Shown here: positions 26,393-35,284 of the stretch, in pieces
Layout: every line of letters starts with the position of its first letter
Numbering within the stretch: position 1 is the stretch's first letter
From: Limnohabitans sp. Rim47
GTDB taxonomy: Bacteria; Pseudomonadota; Gammaproteobacteria; Burkholderiales; Burkholderiaceae_C
Length of the DNA stretch: 64,000 nt
Direction: 5' to 3'
NCBI RefSeq assembly: GCF_001517545.1
Contig: NZ_FBYA01000001.1
Coordinates: 187,181-251,180, forward strand
Position numbers and translations under genes: made by a program
The notes under the pieces: model-generated
Database searches by the model: none
Told to the model about the DNA's origin: nothing
What the model saw: only the letters and a program-made list of their open reading frames with translations

Positions 26393-29300
26393 TCAAGCGG
26401 CCAAGGTCATCAAGCTGGCGTTGCCGCCTGCCGCGGCGGTGTTGGTGCTGATGCTGCGCTCGCTGACCAAGCGGGCCAGTGGTACGGCGGCATCGCCGGG
26501 GGGCATGGCGATGAGGGTGACGATGGCGCCGGGGCGTTGTGCCAGTTGCGCTTGCCATTGCAAGGTGGTGGCTGCGTCGGCGTGCAACAAGGCGGCATCC
26601 ACCGGCGACGCGTGTGCCGTGTCGTGCAGCGTCACGTGGCTTTGCACCGCTTTGGGCAGTTGCGCGTGCAAGTCTTGCGCAGACAGCGGCCAAACGGCGT
26701 GGCTGCCCACCGCCAGCACCGCGGCCAGCTGGGTCAGGCGGTCAGCATCGGCATGGGCGTGCTCACCCGTCAGGCACAGCACCCGCGCACGGGCCTGCAC
26801 GCGGTAGACGTTGCGCTCGCCGGTGGGGCCGCGCAAGGTGGCTTGCAGGCCCGCCGGGCTGGCCGCTGCAAACTGCGCACAGGCATGCGCCAGCGGCAAA
26901 CGGTGTTGCACCACCGCCCAGTCGTGCAGGGCTTGCAGCGCAGGCGTGGGCTGCGGCAATGCCGCTGCACCGCTGGCCTGCACACTGCGCAAGGCCGCAT
27001 CGGGCGGGCAGTGCGTCAGCAGGCGCAAAAGGTACAAGGGGCCACCCGCCTTGGGGCCGGTGCCCGACAGGCCCTCGCCACCAAAGGGCTGCACACCCAC
27101 CACCGCACCGACCATGTTGCGGTTCACGTAGACATTGCCCGCGTGGCTGTGGTCGATGACTTGGGCGATGGTTTCATCGATGCGCGAGTGCACGCCCAAT
27201 GTGAGCGCATAACCGGTGTCGTTGATGCTTTTCAGAAAGTTGTTCAGATCACTACGGGCATAGCGCACGATGTGCAGCACCGGGCCAAACACCTCGCGCT
27301 CCAGTTGGGCGATGTGCGCGATTTCGATCAGCGTGGGTTGCACATAGGTGCCTGTGTGCAAGGTGTCCGGCGCGCTGCCGCTGGTACGGTGGACTTTACA
27401 GCCGCGTTGCTGCATGGCGCTCACATGCGCTTCGATGCGGGCACGCGCCCGTTCGTCGATCACCGGCCCCATGTCCACGGCCAGGTGCGCAGGGGCACCC
27501 ATTTGGATCTGGGCCATCGCACCTCGGAGCATCTCGATCAGGCGGTCTGCCACATCGTCTTGCACGCACAGCACGCGCAAGGCCGAGCAGCGCTGGCCAG
27601 CGGCCTCAAAAGCCGAGGCCACGGCGTCGGTGACGACCTGTTCCAACAAGGCCGATGAGTCCACCACCATGCAGTTTTGCCCGCCCGTTTCGGCGATCAG
27701 AGGCACCGGTTGGCCTTGTGCGTTCAGGCGTTCGGCCAGCGCGGCTTGCAGCACGCGCGCGGTCTCGGTGGAGCCGGTGAACATCACGCCTTGCACACGG
27801 GCATCGCGCACCAGTTGCATGCCCACCTCAGCGCCATGGCCTGGCAGCAATTGCACAACCGCTTGGGGCACGCCTGCTTGCCACAGGGTTTGCACCGCCA
27901 AGGCCGCAATGGCGGGCGTGGATTCTGCGGGCTTGGCCAAGACGGGATTGCCTGCGGCCAGCGCGGCAGCCACCTGGCCCACAAAAATTGCCAGCGGAAA
28001 GTTCCAAGGGCTGATGCAGACCACAGGCCCCAAAGGCGTGTGGGTGCGGGGGTCAAAATCGCGGCGCACTTGCGCGGCGTAGTAGCGCAAAAAGTCCACC
28101 GTTTCACGCAGCTCGGCCACGGCGTGGGCCCAGGTCTTGCCTGCTTCGCGCACCAGCAGCGCCATCACGCGCGGTGCGTCGGCTTGCAACAGATCGGCGG
28201 TGCGTTCCAGCAATGCGGCACGCAGTGCAGGTGGTGTGGCCGCCCATCCTGCCGCCGCTTGTGCGGCCGATTGCAGCGCGGCTTCAGCATCGGCTGGCTG
28301 GGTGAACTGCACGGTGCCCAGCACGTCGCTGTGGTCGGCGGGGTTGCGCAGGGTGTGGGTTTCTTCGCCCGTGCCCGTGGCCAACAATGCGTGTGCGGTC
28401 AGAGGCTTCACATCCAAGGACAGCATGTGGGCCTGCATGTCCAAAGCCAGTTGGCGCAGCGTGGGTTCGTGCGCCAAATCGGAGCCGCTGGAGTTGAGGC
28501 GGTCTGTGCCATACAGCTGCGCGGGCAGCGGGATTTGCAGGTGCGGCTGGCCGGGGAGGGTGCCTTCACGCGCGGCGTCTTGGTCAACGCGTGCCACCGG
28601 GTCTTGCACCAAATCGTCGATGGTCACACTGGCGTCGGCCATGCGGTTGACAAACGAGCTGTTGGCCCCGTTTTCGAGCAGGCGGCGCACCAGATAAGCC
28701 AGCAAGGTTTCGTGCGTGCCCACGGGGGCGTAGATGCGGCAAGGCCGCTGAAACTGTGTACCCCCACGCAGGCTCACTTCGTGTAGCCCGCTGCCCCCCG
28801 AGGGGGTGCTCGGGCCTTGGGACGGCCCGGCGGCGCTCGCTGGCCCGACCACCTGCCGGTACAGCGGCTCGCCCATGCCGTGCAGGCACTGAAACTCGTA
28901 CTGGCCTGGCACGTAGTCGCCGCCAATGTCTTGCGCCATGTGCGCGATGGCGGCCACGGTGTGTGCGTTGTGCGTGGCAAATTGGGGGTACACCGCATCG
29001 GGCGCGGCCAGCAGCTTTTGGGCGCAGGCCAGGTAAGACACATCGGTGTGATGTTTGCGCGTGTAGACCGGGTAGTCGCTTTGGCCGTCCAGTTGGGCGC
29101 GTTTGATCTCGCTGTCCCAATACGCGCCTTTGACCAAACGCACCATCAAGCGGTGCCCTGTGCGGCGTGCCAGATCGATGACAAAGTCGATCACATAGGG
29201 GCAACGCTTTTGGTAGGCCTGGATCACAAAGCCAATGCCGTGCCAGCCCTGCAAACTGGGGGCCAGGCACAGCGCTTCGAGCAGGTCGAGCGACAAGTCG

Positions 29301-30241
29301 AGCCGGTCCACCTCTTCGGCGTCGATGTTGAGGCCAATGTCGTAGTGCCGGGCCAGCTCGGTGAGCCGCAACACCCGTGGCAGCAGTTCATCCATCACGC
29401 GTTGGTGCTGGGCGCGGCAGTAGCGTGGGTGCAGGGCCGACAGCTTGATCGAGATGCCCGGGCCGTGGATGACGCCCTGCCCGTTCGCTGCTTTGCCAAT
29501 CGCGTGGATGGCGTTTTCATACGCGCTCAAGTAGCGCTGCGCGTCTGCTTCGGTCAGGGCGGCTTCGCCCAGCATGTCGTACGAATAGCGAAAGCCTTGC
29601 GCCTGCATGTCGTGGGCACGGTGCAGGGCTTCGTCAATCGTCTCGCCCGTCACAAACTGCTCGCCCAGCATTTGCATGGCCAACTGCACGCCTTGGCGGA
29701 TCAGCGGTTCGCCGCTCTTGCCGATCAGCCGTGTGAGCGAGGCCAGCATCGCCCCCTCGCTGTGCGTGGCCACCAGCTTGCCCGTGAGCAGCAGGCCCCA
29801 CGAAGCGGCGTTCACAAACAGCGATGGGCTGCGGCCCACATGCTGGTGCCAGTCGCCCTGACCGATCTTGTCGCGGATCAGCGCGTTGCGTGTGGCCGCG
29901 TCGGGGATGCGCAGCAGCGCTTCGGCCAGACACATCAGGGCCACGCCTTCTTCGCTGGACAGCGCGTATTCCTGCATCAGGCTTTGCACGCGGCCTGCAC
30001 GCCCGCTCTGCTGCGGGCCTTCGCGCATGCCCGTCACCAGTTGGCGGGCCAGCGTGTCGGTGCGCTCGGCTTGTGCGGGGCTCATGCGGGCTGCGGTCAG
30101 CAAGGGGGCCAGGGCCTGCGCTTCGGGCAGGCGGGTGGCGCGGGCCATGGCCTCGCGCAGGGCACTGCGTTCGGACAGCGGGCCACCGGCACTGAAGTGG
30201 GCGCCTGTGGGCAAAGCGGGGGCGGTGATGGCGATGTTCAT
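26393..30241 (-). CDS. putA: Bifunctional proline dehydrogenase / P5C dehydrogenase
   Basis: A 1282-residue enzyme that oxidises proline to glutamate. The FAD-dependent PRODH barrel occupies about residues 150-540 (GPGISIKLSALHPRY, then GAYWDSEIK, and the proline-binding YLVRRLLENGAN). The NAD-dependent P5CDH occupies about 620-1110, with SPWNFPLAI and the catalytic Cys in AGQRCSALR. There is no N-terminal ribbon-helix-helix, so it does not repress itself; the divergent Lrp-type gene probably does the regulating. Near residues 463-495 the protein carries a Gly/Ser/Pro-rich insert made by a palindromic DNA repeat. ATG 30241 follows AAGGA. Confidence 0.95.
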   Translation of the reverse strand: MNIAITAPALPTGAHFSAGGPLSERSALREAMARATRLPEAQALAPLLTAARMSPAQAERTDTLARQLVTGMREGPQQSGRAGRVQSLMQEYALSSEEGVALMCLAEALLRIPDAATRNALIRDKIGQGDWHQHVGRSPSLFVNAASWGLLLTGKLVATHSEGAMLASLTRLIGKSGEPLIRQGVQLAMQMLGEQFVTGETIDEALHRAHDMQAQGFRYSYDMLGEAALTEADAQRYLSAYENAIHAIGKAANGQGVIHGPGISIKLSALHPRYCRAQHQRVMDELLPRVLRLTELARHYDIGLNIDAEEVDRLDLSLDLLEALCLAPSLQGWHGIGFVIQAYQKRCPYVIDFVIDLARRTGHRLMVRLVKGAYWDSEIKRAQLDGQSDYPVYTRKHHTDVSYLACAQKLLAAPDAVYPQFATHNAHTVAAIAHMAQDIGGDYVPGQYEFQCLHGMGEPLYRQVVGPASAAGPSQGPSTPSGGSGLHEVSLRGGTQFQRPCRIYAPVGTHETLLAYLVRRLLENGANSSFVNRMADASVTIDDLVQDPVARVDQDAAREGTLPGQPHLQIPLPAQLYGTDRLNSSGSDLAHEPTLRQLALDMQAHMLSLDVKPLTAHALLATGTGEETHTLRNPADHSDVLGTVQFTQPADAEAALQSAAQAAAGWAATPPALRAALLERTADLLQADAPRVMALLVREAGKTWAHAVAELRETVDFLRYYAAQVRRDFDPRTHTPLGPVVCISPWNFPLAIFVGQVAAALAAGNPVLAKPAESTPAIAALAVQTLWQAGVPQAVVQLLPGHGAEVGMQLVRDARVQGVMFTGSTETARVLQAALAERLNAQGQPVPLIAETGGQNCMVVDSSALLEQVVTDAVASAFEAAGQRCSALRVLCVQDDVADRLIEMLRGAMAQIQMGAPAHLAVDMGPVIDERARARIEAHVSAMQQRGCKVHRTSGSAPDTLHTGTYVQPTLIEIAHIAQLEREVFGPVLHIVRYARSDLNNFLKSINDTGYALTLGVHSRIDETIAQVIDHSHAGNVYVNRNMVGAVVGVQPFGGEGLSGTGPKAGGPLYLLRLLTHCPPDAALRSVQASGAAALPQPTPALQALHDWAVVQHRLPLAHACAQFAAASPAGLQATLRGPTGERNVYRVQARARVLCLTGEHAHADADRLTQLAAVLAVGSHAVWPLSAQDLHAQLPKAVQSHVTLHDTAHASPVDAALLHADAATTLQWQAQLAQRPGAIVTLIAMPPGDAAVPLARLVSERSISTNTAAAGGNASLMTLAA
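28759..28852. repeat. Palindromic repeat element inserted in frame in putA
   Basis: It contains CCCCC-GA-GGGGG (28795-28806) and CGGGCC-TTGGGAC-GGCCCG (28811-28829) close together, a double hairpin of a kind I recall between genes in Comamonadaceae. Here it lies inside putA and keeps the frame, adding roughly 25 residues to a loop of the PRODH barrel. Confidence 0.7.
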
Positions 30242-30285
30242 GTGGCGTCCTTGATTGACATGAATCGCCATCATCCGGATTAAAG

Positions 30286-30313
30286 ATCAAATATTTCACT
30301 GAAATTATTTGAT
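30286..30313. promoter_or_regulatory. AT-rich palindromic operator between putA and the Lrp gene
   Basis: ATCAAAT ... ATTTGAT arms enclose ATTTCA-C-TGAAAT: a 28-bp palindrome with one base out of step. It sits 45 bp before putA and 21 bp before the regulator gene. The size and AT-richness fit an Lrp/AsnC-family site; the probable protein is the divergent regulator. Confidence 0.7.
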
Positions 30314-30333
30314 TTAAATGAATAATATGAAGC

Positions 30334-30807
30334 ATGAGCATCGAAACACCGGATATCGACCGTATCGACCGCCGCATCCTTGACTTGTTGCAGCGCGATG
30401 GCCGCATCAGCAACCTGAAGCTCGCCGAAGCTGTGGCGCTGTCGCCCACGGCCGTGCTGGCGCGGGTGCAACGCCTCACGCGAGAGGGCTTCATTCTGGG
30501 CTACGAAGCGCGCCTGAACCCGCTCAAATTGGGCGCGGGCATGATGGTGTTCGTGGAAATCCTGCTCGACCGCACCAGCCCCAATGTGTTTGAGCAGTTC
30601 AAGGCGGCGGTGCAGGTGCGCCCCGAAATCATGGAGTGCCACATGGTGGCCGGGGGCTTTGACTATTTGCTCAAGACCCGCGCCGCCGACATGAATGCCT
30701 ACCGCGAATTTGCGGGCACGGTGCTGTGGCAGCTGCCTGGCGTGCGCGAGACGCGCACTTATGCGGTGATGGAAGAAGTCAAAAACACAACGGCGTTGGC
30801 GTTGTGA
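30334..30807 (+). CDS. putR: Lrp/AsnC family regulator, probable proline-responsive activator
   Basis: A 157-residue regulator. The N-terminal helix-turn-helix is residues about 5-55 (DRIDRRILDLLQRDGRISNL, LAEAVALSPTAVLARVQRL), followed by the RAM ligand-binding domain ending near residue 150. Divergent from putA across an AT-rich palindrome, it matches the PutR arrangement of alphaproteobacteria, in which PutR senses proline and activates putA. A TAATAT (30323-30328) lies only 6 bp before the ATG and no ribosome site is visible, so a leaderless transcript is possible. The role is inferred from context. Confidence 0.88.
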   Translation: MSIETPDIDRIDRRILDLLQRDGRISNLKLAEAVALSPTAVLARVQRLTREGFILGYEARLNPLKLGAGMMVFVEILLDRTSPNVFEQFKAAVQVRPEIMECHMVAGGFDYLLKTRAADMNAYREFAGTVLWQLPGVRETRTYAVMEEVKNTTALAL

Positions 30808-30809
30808 AC

Positions 30810-31220
30810 ATGCCCACCACATCCAGCCCGCTGATCGTGGTGTTTGACGGACAGTGCCTGCTGTGCAACGGCTGGGTGCGGTTTTTGCTCAGGCACGACC
30901 AGCGCGGTGTGTTCCGTTTTGCCGCCATTCAGGGCCGCACCGGTCAGGCCTTGCTGCAGCAAGCGGGCTTGCAGGTCGAAGGCTTGCAAACCCTGTTGCT
31001 GGTGGACGGCACCACCAGCTGGCAGCACACCGGTGCGATCTTGCGCATCCTGCACCATCTGGGCTGGCCTTGGCGTGCGGCTTGGGCGGGCTGGCTGGTG
31101 CCTGCCGTGCTGCGCGATGGGCTTTATCGCTGGGTGGCTCGCCACCGTTACCGGATTTTTGGGCGGACAGAAACTTGCATGGTCCCGCCGCCCGATGTGA
31201 AGGCGCGATTTCTGGATTGA
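30810..31220 (+). CDS. DCC family (DUF393) thiol-disulfide oxidoreductase-like protein
   Basis: A 136-residue protein with the family hallmark FDGQCLLCNGWVRFLL (D-x-x-C-x-x-C) near residues 13-28, followed by RFAAIQG and a short hydrophobic middle. These proteins are predicted to have a thioredoxin-like fold, but few have been studied. It begins 2 bp after the regulator stop, so both are probably on one transcript; a functional link is not obvious. ATG 30810 was chosen over an in-frame start inside the regulator. Confidence 0.88.
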   Translation: MPTTSSPLIVVFDGQCLLCNGWVRFLLRHDQRGVFRFAAIQGRTGQALLQQAGLQVEGLQTLLLVDGTTSWQHTGAILRILHHLGWPWRAAWAGWLVPAVLRDGLYRWVARHRYRIFGRTETCMVPPPDVKARFLD

Positions 31221-31230
31221 GCTGGGCGAG

Positions 31231-32538
31231 TCAAGCCACGAGTCCCTTGGCCAACGCCTCGCATTGCGCTGCCACCTCGGCCATGCTGGGCCTGTCACCC
31301 GGCACAGGCGACAGGCAGGTCTGCGCCAACCTGTGAACGGCCTGGCTTGTCGGCGCTGGCGTGTGGGCTGCCAGTTCTTCGAGCAAACAACCCATGGCCC
31401 GCACTTCGAGCGCCAGCAAGCGGCGGCGCAGTTCGGTTGCATGGCCAGGCAATCGGGTGGCTGCGCCCAAGTCGCCCAGCCGCGCTTGGCCATGCACCGG
31501 GTCGATCAAGATGTTGTGCGCATACAGATCGCCATGCATCACGCCACGCCGGTGTAAGTGCGCCACCGCATGGGCCACATCACGGGCGATGCCCAGCGCC
31601 AGAGGTGCAGGAAAACTGAATCCGGCGGGATACACATCGCGTGTGCAGGTCTGCAAACTCGGGGGCCCCGCCAGGTTGAGGTGCGCTGGCGGAATGAGGG
31701 GCATCAACAAACCTTGGGCCTGCCCGGGGTGGTCGGTCAGCCGGGCCACGGGCGTGGTCAGGCTCGGGTGGTTACCTGCCGCCAGGCACGCGGCCAGTTC
31801 GTCTTCAGGCAAGCCATCGCTGGTCACTTCGCCTTTGAACAGCTTGAGCGCCAGCGCTTGCGGCCAGCCAGCAGCCTGCGCGCGGTGGATGTGGCCCGAA
31901 GCGCCTTCGCCCAGCAGTGGGCCCAAGGTGATGGAAGCCCAGGACACTTCGGGCAAGGCCGGTTCATGGGCAAAAGTCCAGCCCATGGCATTGCCCGCCA
32001 GTGCCAGCCAGCTCAGCCGGGGCAAGGTGGTCAGCCAAGCGGGTACTTCGCTCAGGCGGTTGGCCGAGATGCGCAGCAATTCCAGTTGCTGTGCGCCCTG
32101 CAGACTGTCGGGCAAGGCCTGCAGCCGGTTGCCCGCCAGCATCAGTTTTTGCAAAGCGGGGCGTTGGCCCAGTTCGGTGGGCAAGTTGGCCAGTGCGTTG
32201 TCGGTCAGGATCAGCCAGCGCAAAGCGGGTGGCAGCGCCGCTGGCGGCAGTTGTGCGATGCGGTTGGCCTTGAAGCCGACCACTTGCAGCGCAGGGCAGT
32301 CGCCCAGCACTTCGGGCAGCACCTCAAAGTCGTTGTCCGAGGCAAACAGCACTTGCAATTTGTGCAGCTTCGTCAGTTGGTGCGGCAAATCGCGCAGTCG
32401 ATTGCCGCTCAGGTTGAGCACCTCCAGCGTATCGGCCAGCGCCCAAATGTCGTCGGGCAACTCGGTCAGGCCGCAGGCCAAGTCCAGGCGGCGCGTGCCC
32501 GCCAAAGCGCCGCTGCGCAGTTGTTCCAAGGTGTGCAT
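31231..32538 (-). CDS. Leucine-rich-repeat protein kinase
   Basis: A 435-residue soluble protein with two parts. Residues about 15-185 are seven or so leucine-rich repeats (LEVLNLSGNRLRDLP, then LQKLMLAGNRLQALP). Residues about 203-430 are a eukaryotic-type kinase: Gly loop LGEGASGH (209-216), Lys232 in ALKLFKG, catalytic HGDLYAHN (Asp337, Asn342) and a DFG-equivalent GDLG (Asp356). All key residues are present, so it is likely active. There is no signal peptide or membrane segment. It starts 37 bp after aotP and may be the last gene of that operon. ATG 32538 is preferred to a TTG two codons earlier. Confidence 0.88.
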   Translation of the reverse strand: MHTLEQLRSGALAGTRRLDLACGLTELPDDIWALADTLEVLNLSGNRLRDLPHQLTKLHKLQVLFASDNDFEVLPEVLGDCPALQVVGFKANRIAQLPPAALPPALRWLILTDNALANLPTELGQRPALQKLMLAGNRLQALPDSLQGAQQLELLRISANRLSEVPAWLTTLPRLSWLALAGNAMGWTFAHEPALPEVSWASITLGPLLGEGASGHIHRAQAAGWPQALALKLFKGEVTSDGLPEDELAACLAAGNHPSLTTPVARLTDHPGQAQGLLMPLIPPAHLNLAGPPSLQTCTRDVYPAGFSFPAPLALGIARDVAHAVAHLHRRGVMHGDLYAHNILIDPVHGQARLGDLGAATRLPGHATELRRRLLALEVRAMGCLLEELAAHTPAPTSQAVHRLAQTCLSPVPGDRPSMAEVAAQCEALAKGLVA

Positions 32539-32575
32539 CGTCAAGGGCCTGCGTTTTCGGGGCGCGTGCGCCCGC

Positions 32576-33346
32576 TCACTTCAGGTGGCCAGACAAAAAC
32601 TGTTGCAGGCGTTCGCTGCGCGGTTGCAGCAAGATGTCTTGGGGTGCGCCTTGTTCTTCGACCCGGCCTTGGTGCAAAAACATCACTTCGCTGGAGACCT
32701 CGCGTGCAAAGCCCATTTCGTGCGTCACCACCACCATGGTTCGGCCTTCTTGGGCCAGCGCTTGCATCACGCGCAACACCTCGCCCACCAGTTCAGGGTC
32801 GAGCGCCGAGGTCGGCTCGTCAAACAGCATCACCTCGGGCTCCATGGCCAGTGCGCGTGCAATGGCCACGCGTTGCTGCATGCCGCCCGAAATATGGGCC
32901 GGGTAGTGTTGCATGGCTTGGTGCTTCAGGCCCACTTTGTCCAGGTAGACCTCGGCGCGCTCGCGGGCCTGGGCTTTGCTCAAGCCCAGCACTTGCATGG
33001 GCGCTTCCATGACGTTTTCCAGCGCCGTCATGTGGCTCCACAAATTGAAATGCTGAAACACCATGCCCAAGCGGGTGCGCAAGCGCTCCAGTTGGCGAGG
33101 GTGTGTTGCGTGCAGCAGGCCATCAGCCCCTGGGCCGAGCGACAGCGCTTCACCCGCGACGCTGATGCTGCCGCTGTTGGGGCGCTCCAGCAGGTTGATG
33201 CAGCGCAAAAACGTGCTCTTGCCCGAGCCGCTGGAGCCAATGATGCTGATGACATCCCCTGCTTTGGCCGTGAGCGAGACGCCTTTGAGCACCTCGTGGG
33301 AGCCAAAGCGTTTGTAGATGTCTTGAACTTGGAGCTTGATGCTCAT
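32576..33346 (-). CDS. aotP: Basic amino-acid ABC transporter, ATP-binding subunit
   Basis: A 256-residue ATPase of the HisP/GlnQ type. Walker A GSSGSGKSTFLR, signature HISGGMQQRVAIARAL, Walker B EVMLFDEPTSALDPELVGEV and the switch His in VTHEMGFA are all intact. It powers the importer whose other parts are encoded upstream on the same strand in the order binding protein, two permeases, a desuccinylase-like protein, ATPase. That is the order of aotJQMOP for arginine and ornithine uptake in Pseudomonas aeruginosa. Confidence 0.92.
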   Translation of the reverse strand: MSIKLQVQDIYKRFGSHEVLKGVSLTAKAGDVISIIGSSGSGKSTFLRCINLLERPNSGSISVAGEALSLGPGADGLLHATHPRQLERLRTRLGMVFQHFNLWSHMTALENVMEAPMQVLGLSKAQARERAEVYLDKVGLKHQAMQHYPAHISGGMQQRVAIARALAMEPEVMLFDEPTSALDPELVGEVLRVMQALAQEGRTMVVVTHEMGFAREVSSEVMFLHQGRVEEQGAPQDILLQPRSERLQQFLSGHLK

Positions 33347-33386
33347 GGGGTGTGTTCCGAAAAAAGGGCAAAAGGCATGCTGAGGT

Positions 33387-34571
33387 TCAAGGGCCCAACA
33401 AGGCCCCTGTGCGCCTGGGGCTGGCGCCCGAAATTTTGGCCAGCTCCATGCCCGTGGTGGCCCAACGCAAGTGGTGCCGGGTGTAGAGCAGGCCGTCGGT
33501 GTCGCTGCAAACCAGCTGGCTTTGTGCAGTGATCGGGTTGACCACCCGAGCGATCACATCGCCCGGCTTGACCCAGTCACCGGGTTGGCGCTGAAAACTC
33601 ACCACCCCGGCGCAGGGGGCGTGCAGGTATTGCGAGCCCGACAAAGGTGTGGGTTGGCAAAGCGGCTGTGGGGCCGGGCCGTGATCGGGCCCTTCGAGCA
33701 CTTTCAGGTCGGTCAAAAAAGCCAATAAGGCTTGGCTGTCACGCGAGGCCAGCGCGTCGCTCACATCGGTTTGGCCGCGCAACTCCACGGTGGTGCTCAG
33801 GCATGCTTGCGGCAGCGGGTGCGTGGCCACAAAGTCGCTGCCGTGGCTGGCCAGCAGCGATTCGCGCAGTTGCCACCAAACACCGCTGAGCGATTCATCA
33901 AAACAGTGCGCGCCCGTGCCACGCGCCAGCAGCACCGCTTGCGCCCCCAACCATTGGGTCAGGGGCCTGAGGCCTGGCTCACATTCGGGCTCCATGTACA
34001 GGTGCACAACGGCTTCAAAGTCGCAATGCAGGTCGAGCACCACATCGGCATCGCAGGCCAAGCCCACCAGCGTGTGGCGCAGGCTGTCCAGCTCGGTGGT
34101 GGGCGGGTGGCGCAGCAAAGCGTGGTGCATGGCTTGGCGCACGGTGCGCACATTGGCCTGCGCGTCGGGCCCCAACTGCGTGGCCACATCGTGGCCGCTT
34201 TCGCGCAGCCAATCGACCCACACCGGGTAATGGCGGTTGAAGTTTTGGCCACTGGCCATCTCAAAGCGCCCCATTTGCAATTGCAGCCAAGTCTGGTCAA
34301 GCCCGATTGGGTTGGCCATGGGCACCAGCACCACTTGGCCACGCAACTGGCCTGCGGCCTCGGCTTGTTGCAAATGCTGGCGCAGGTGCTGGATCACCAG
34401 CATGCCCGGCAACTCGTCGGCGTGCAGGCTGGCCTGAAGGTAGACCTTGGGGCCAGCGCCCGGCGCACCAAAATGCCAGCTGCACAGGCTGCGTGCGGTG
34501 CCACAAGCGGGCGAGATCAGGTGGTGTTGGCGGGTGTCCACAGTGGGGTGCTCAAAAACGGGGGCGTTCAA
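33387..34571 (-). CDS. aotO: Succinylglutamate desuccinylase/aspartoacylase family protein (AotO-like)
   Basis: A 394-residue zinc hydrolase-like protein. The first metal motif is HADE (about 51-54, in QASLHADELPG) and a later His is in DLHCDFEAV, as in the AstE/aspartoacylase family. A C-terminal beta-rich part, roughly from PLSGSQYLHAPCAGVVSF, resembles a lipoyl-like barrel. It is placed inside the transport operon, overlapping the permease gene by 4 bp, exactly as aotO is in P. aeruginosa. The substrate is unknown; it may remove acyl groups from imported amino acids, which is an inference. Confidence 0.85.
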   Translation of the reverse strand: MNAPVFEHPTVDTRQHHLISPACGTARSLCSWHFGAPGAGPKVYLQASLHADELPGMLVIQHLRQHLQQAEAAGQLRGQVVLVPMANPIGLDQTWLQLQMGRFEMASGQNFNRHYPVWVDWLRESGHDVATQLGPDAQANVRTVRQAMHHALLRHPPTTELDSLRHTLVGLACDADVVLDLHCDFEAVVHLYMEPECEPGLRPLTQWLGAQAVLLARGTGAHCFDESLSGVWWQLRESLLASHGSDFVATHPLPQACLSTTVELRGQTDVSDALASRDSQALLAFLTDLKVLEGPDHGPAPQPLCQPTPLSGSQYLHAPCAGVVSFQRQPGDWVKPGDVIARVVNPITAQSQLVCSDTDGLLYTRHHLRWATTGMELAKISGASPRRTGALLGP

Positions 34572-35284
34572 ACGCTCTGGCGTGGCCGCAGATGGGCCAA
34601 CCAGCGTTGTTCAGCCCAGCGAAACAACTGCACCAACACCAAGGTGAGTGACAGGTAAATCAGGCCTGCGCTGATGAAGGCCTCAAACGGCAGGTAAAAA
34701 TCGGCATAAATTGAACGAGCCGCGCCTGTGATGTCGAGCAAGGCAGGCACCGTGCTGGCCAGCGAGGTGCTGTGCAGCATCATGATCACTTCGTTGGAAT
34801 AACCCGGCAAGCTGCGGCGCAGGGCCGATGGCAAGACGATGCGGCGGATGCAAGCCCACTCGCTCAGGCCACAAGCGCGGGCCGCTTCGAGCTCGCCCGC
34901 AGGCACATGACGGATGGCGCCGGCCAACAGTTCGGTGGTGTAGGCACAGGTGTTCAATGAAAACGCCAGAGCAGCGCAAAAAAACGGCTCTTTGAAGCCA
35001 CGCCAAAGCCAAGAATCGTCCCAACGCGCTTGGATGTATTCCATCTGGCCTAAGCCGTAATAGATCAGGTAGACCTGAATCAACAAGGGCGTGCCGCGCA
35101 GCACATAAGTGAACAACCACACCGGCCCGCGCAACCAAGCCCGCGCAGACACGCGGGCCAGCGCCATGGGCAAAGACAGCAAGCCCCCCACGCACAAAGA
35201 CACCAGCAACAGCGCCAATGAGTTGACGCTGCCTTCCCAGTACATGCGCAGATTTTCGGGGCGCAAGATGACGTCAAATTCCAT
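34568..35284 (-). CDS. aotM: Basic amino-acid ABC transporter, permease (HisM-like)
   Basis: A 238-residue permease with five or so membrane segments and the EAA loop ELEAARACGLSEWACIRRIVLP typical of HisM-type subunits. The periplasmic segment after GLGQMEYIQARWDDSW fits the family. It overlaps aotO by 4 bp and directly abuts the partner permease (0 bp), so translation is coupled. Confidence 0.92.
   Translation of the reverse strand: MEFDVILRPENLRMYWEGSVNSLALLLVSLCVGGLLSLPMALARVSARAWLRGPVWLFTYVLRGTPLLIQVYLIYYGLGQMEYIQARWDDSWLWRGFKEPFFCAALAFSLNTCAYTTELLAGAIRHVPAGELEAARACGLSEWACIRRIVLPSALRRSLPGYSNEVIMMLHSTSLASTVPALLDITGAARSIYADFYLPFEAFISAGLIYLSLTLVLVQLFRWAEQRWLAHLRPRQSV

Noticed and set aside
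29868..30254. Plus-strand open frames within putA
   Set aside because: They are codon-bias shadows of putA on the opposite strand, as are most long antisense frames in this GC-rich window.
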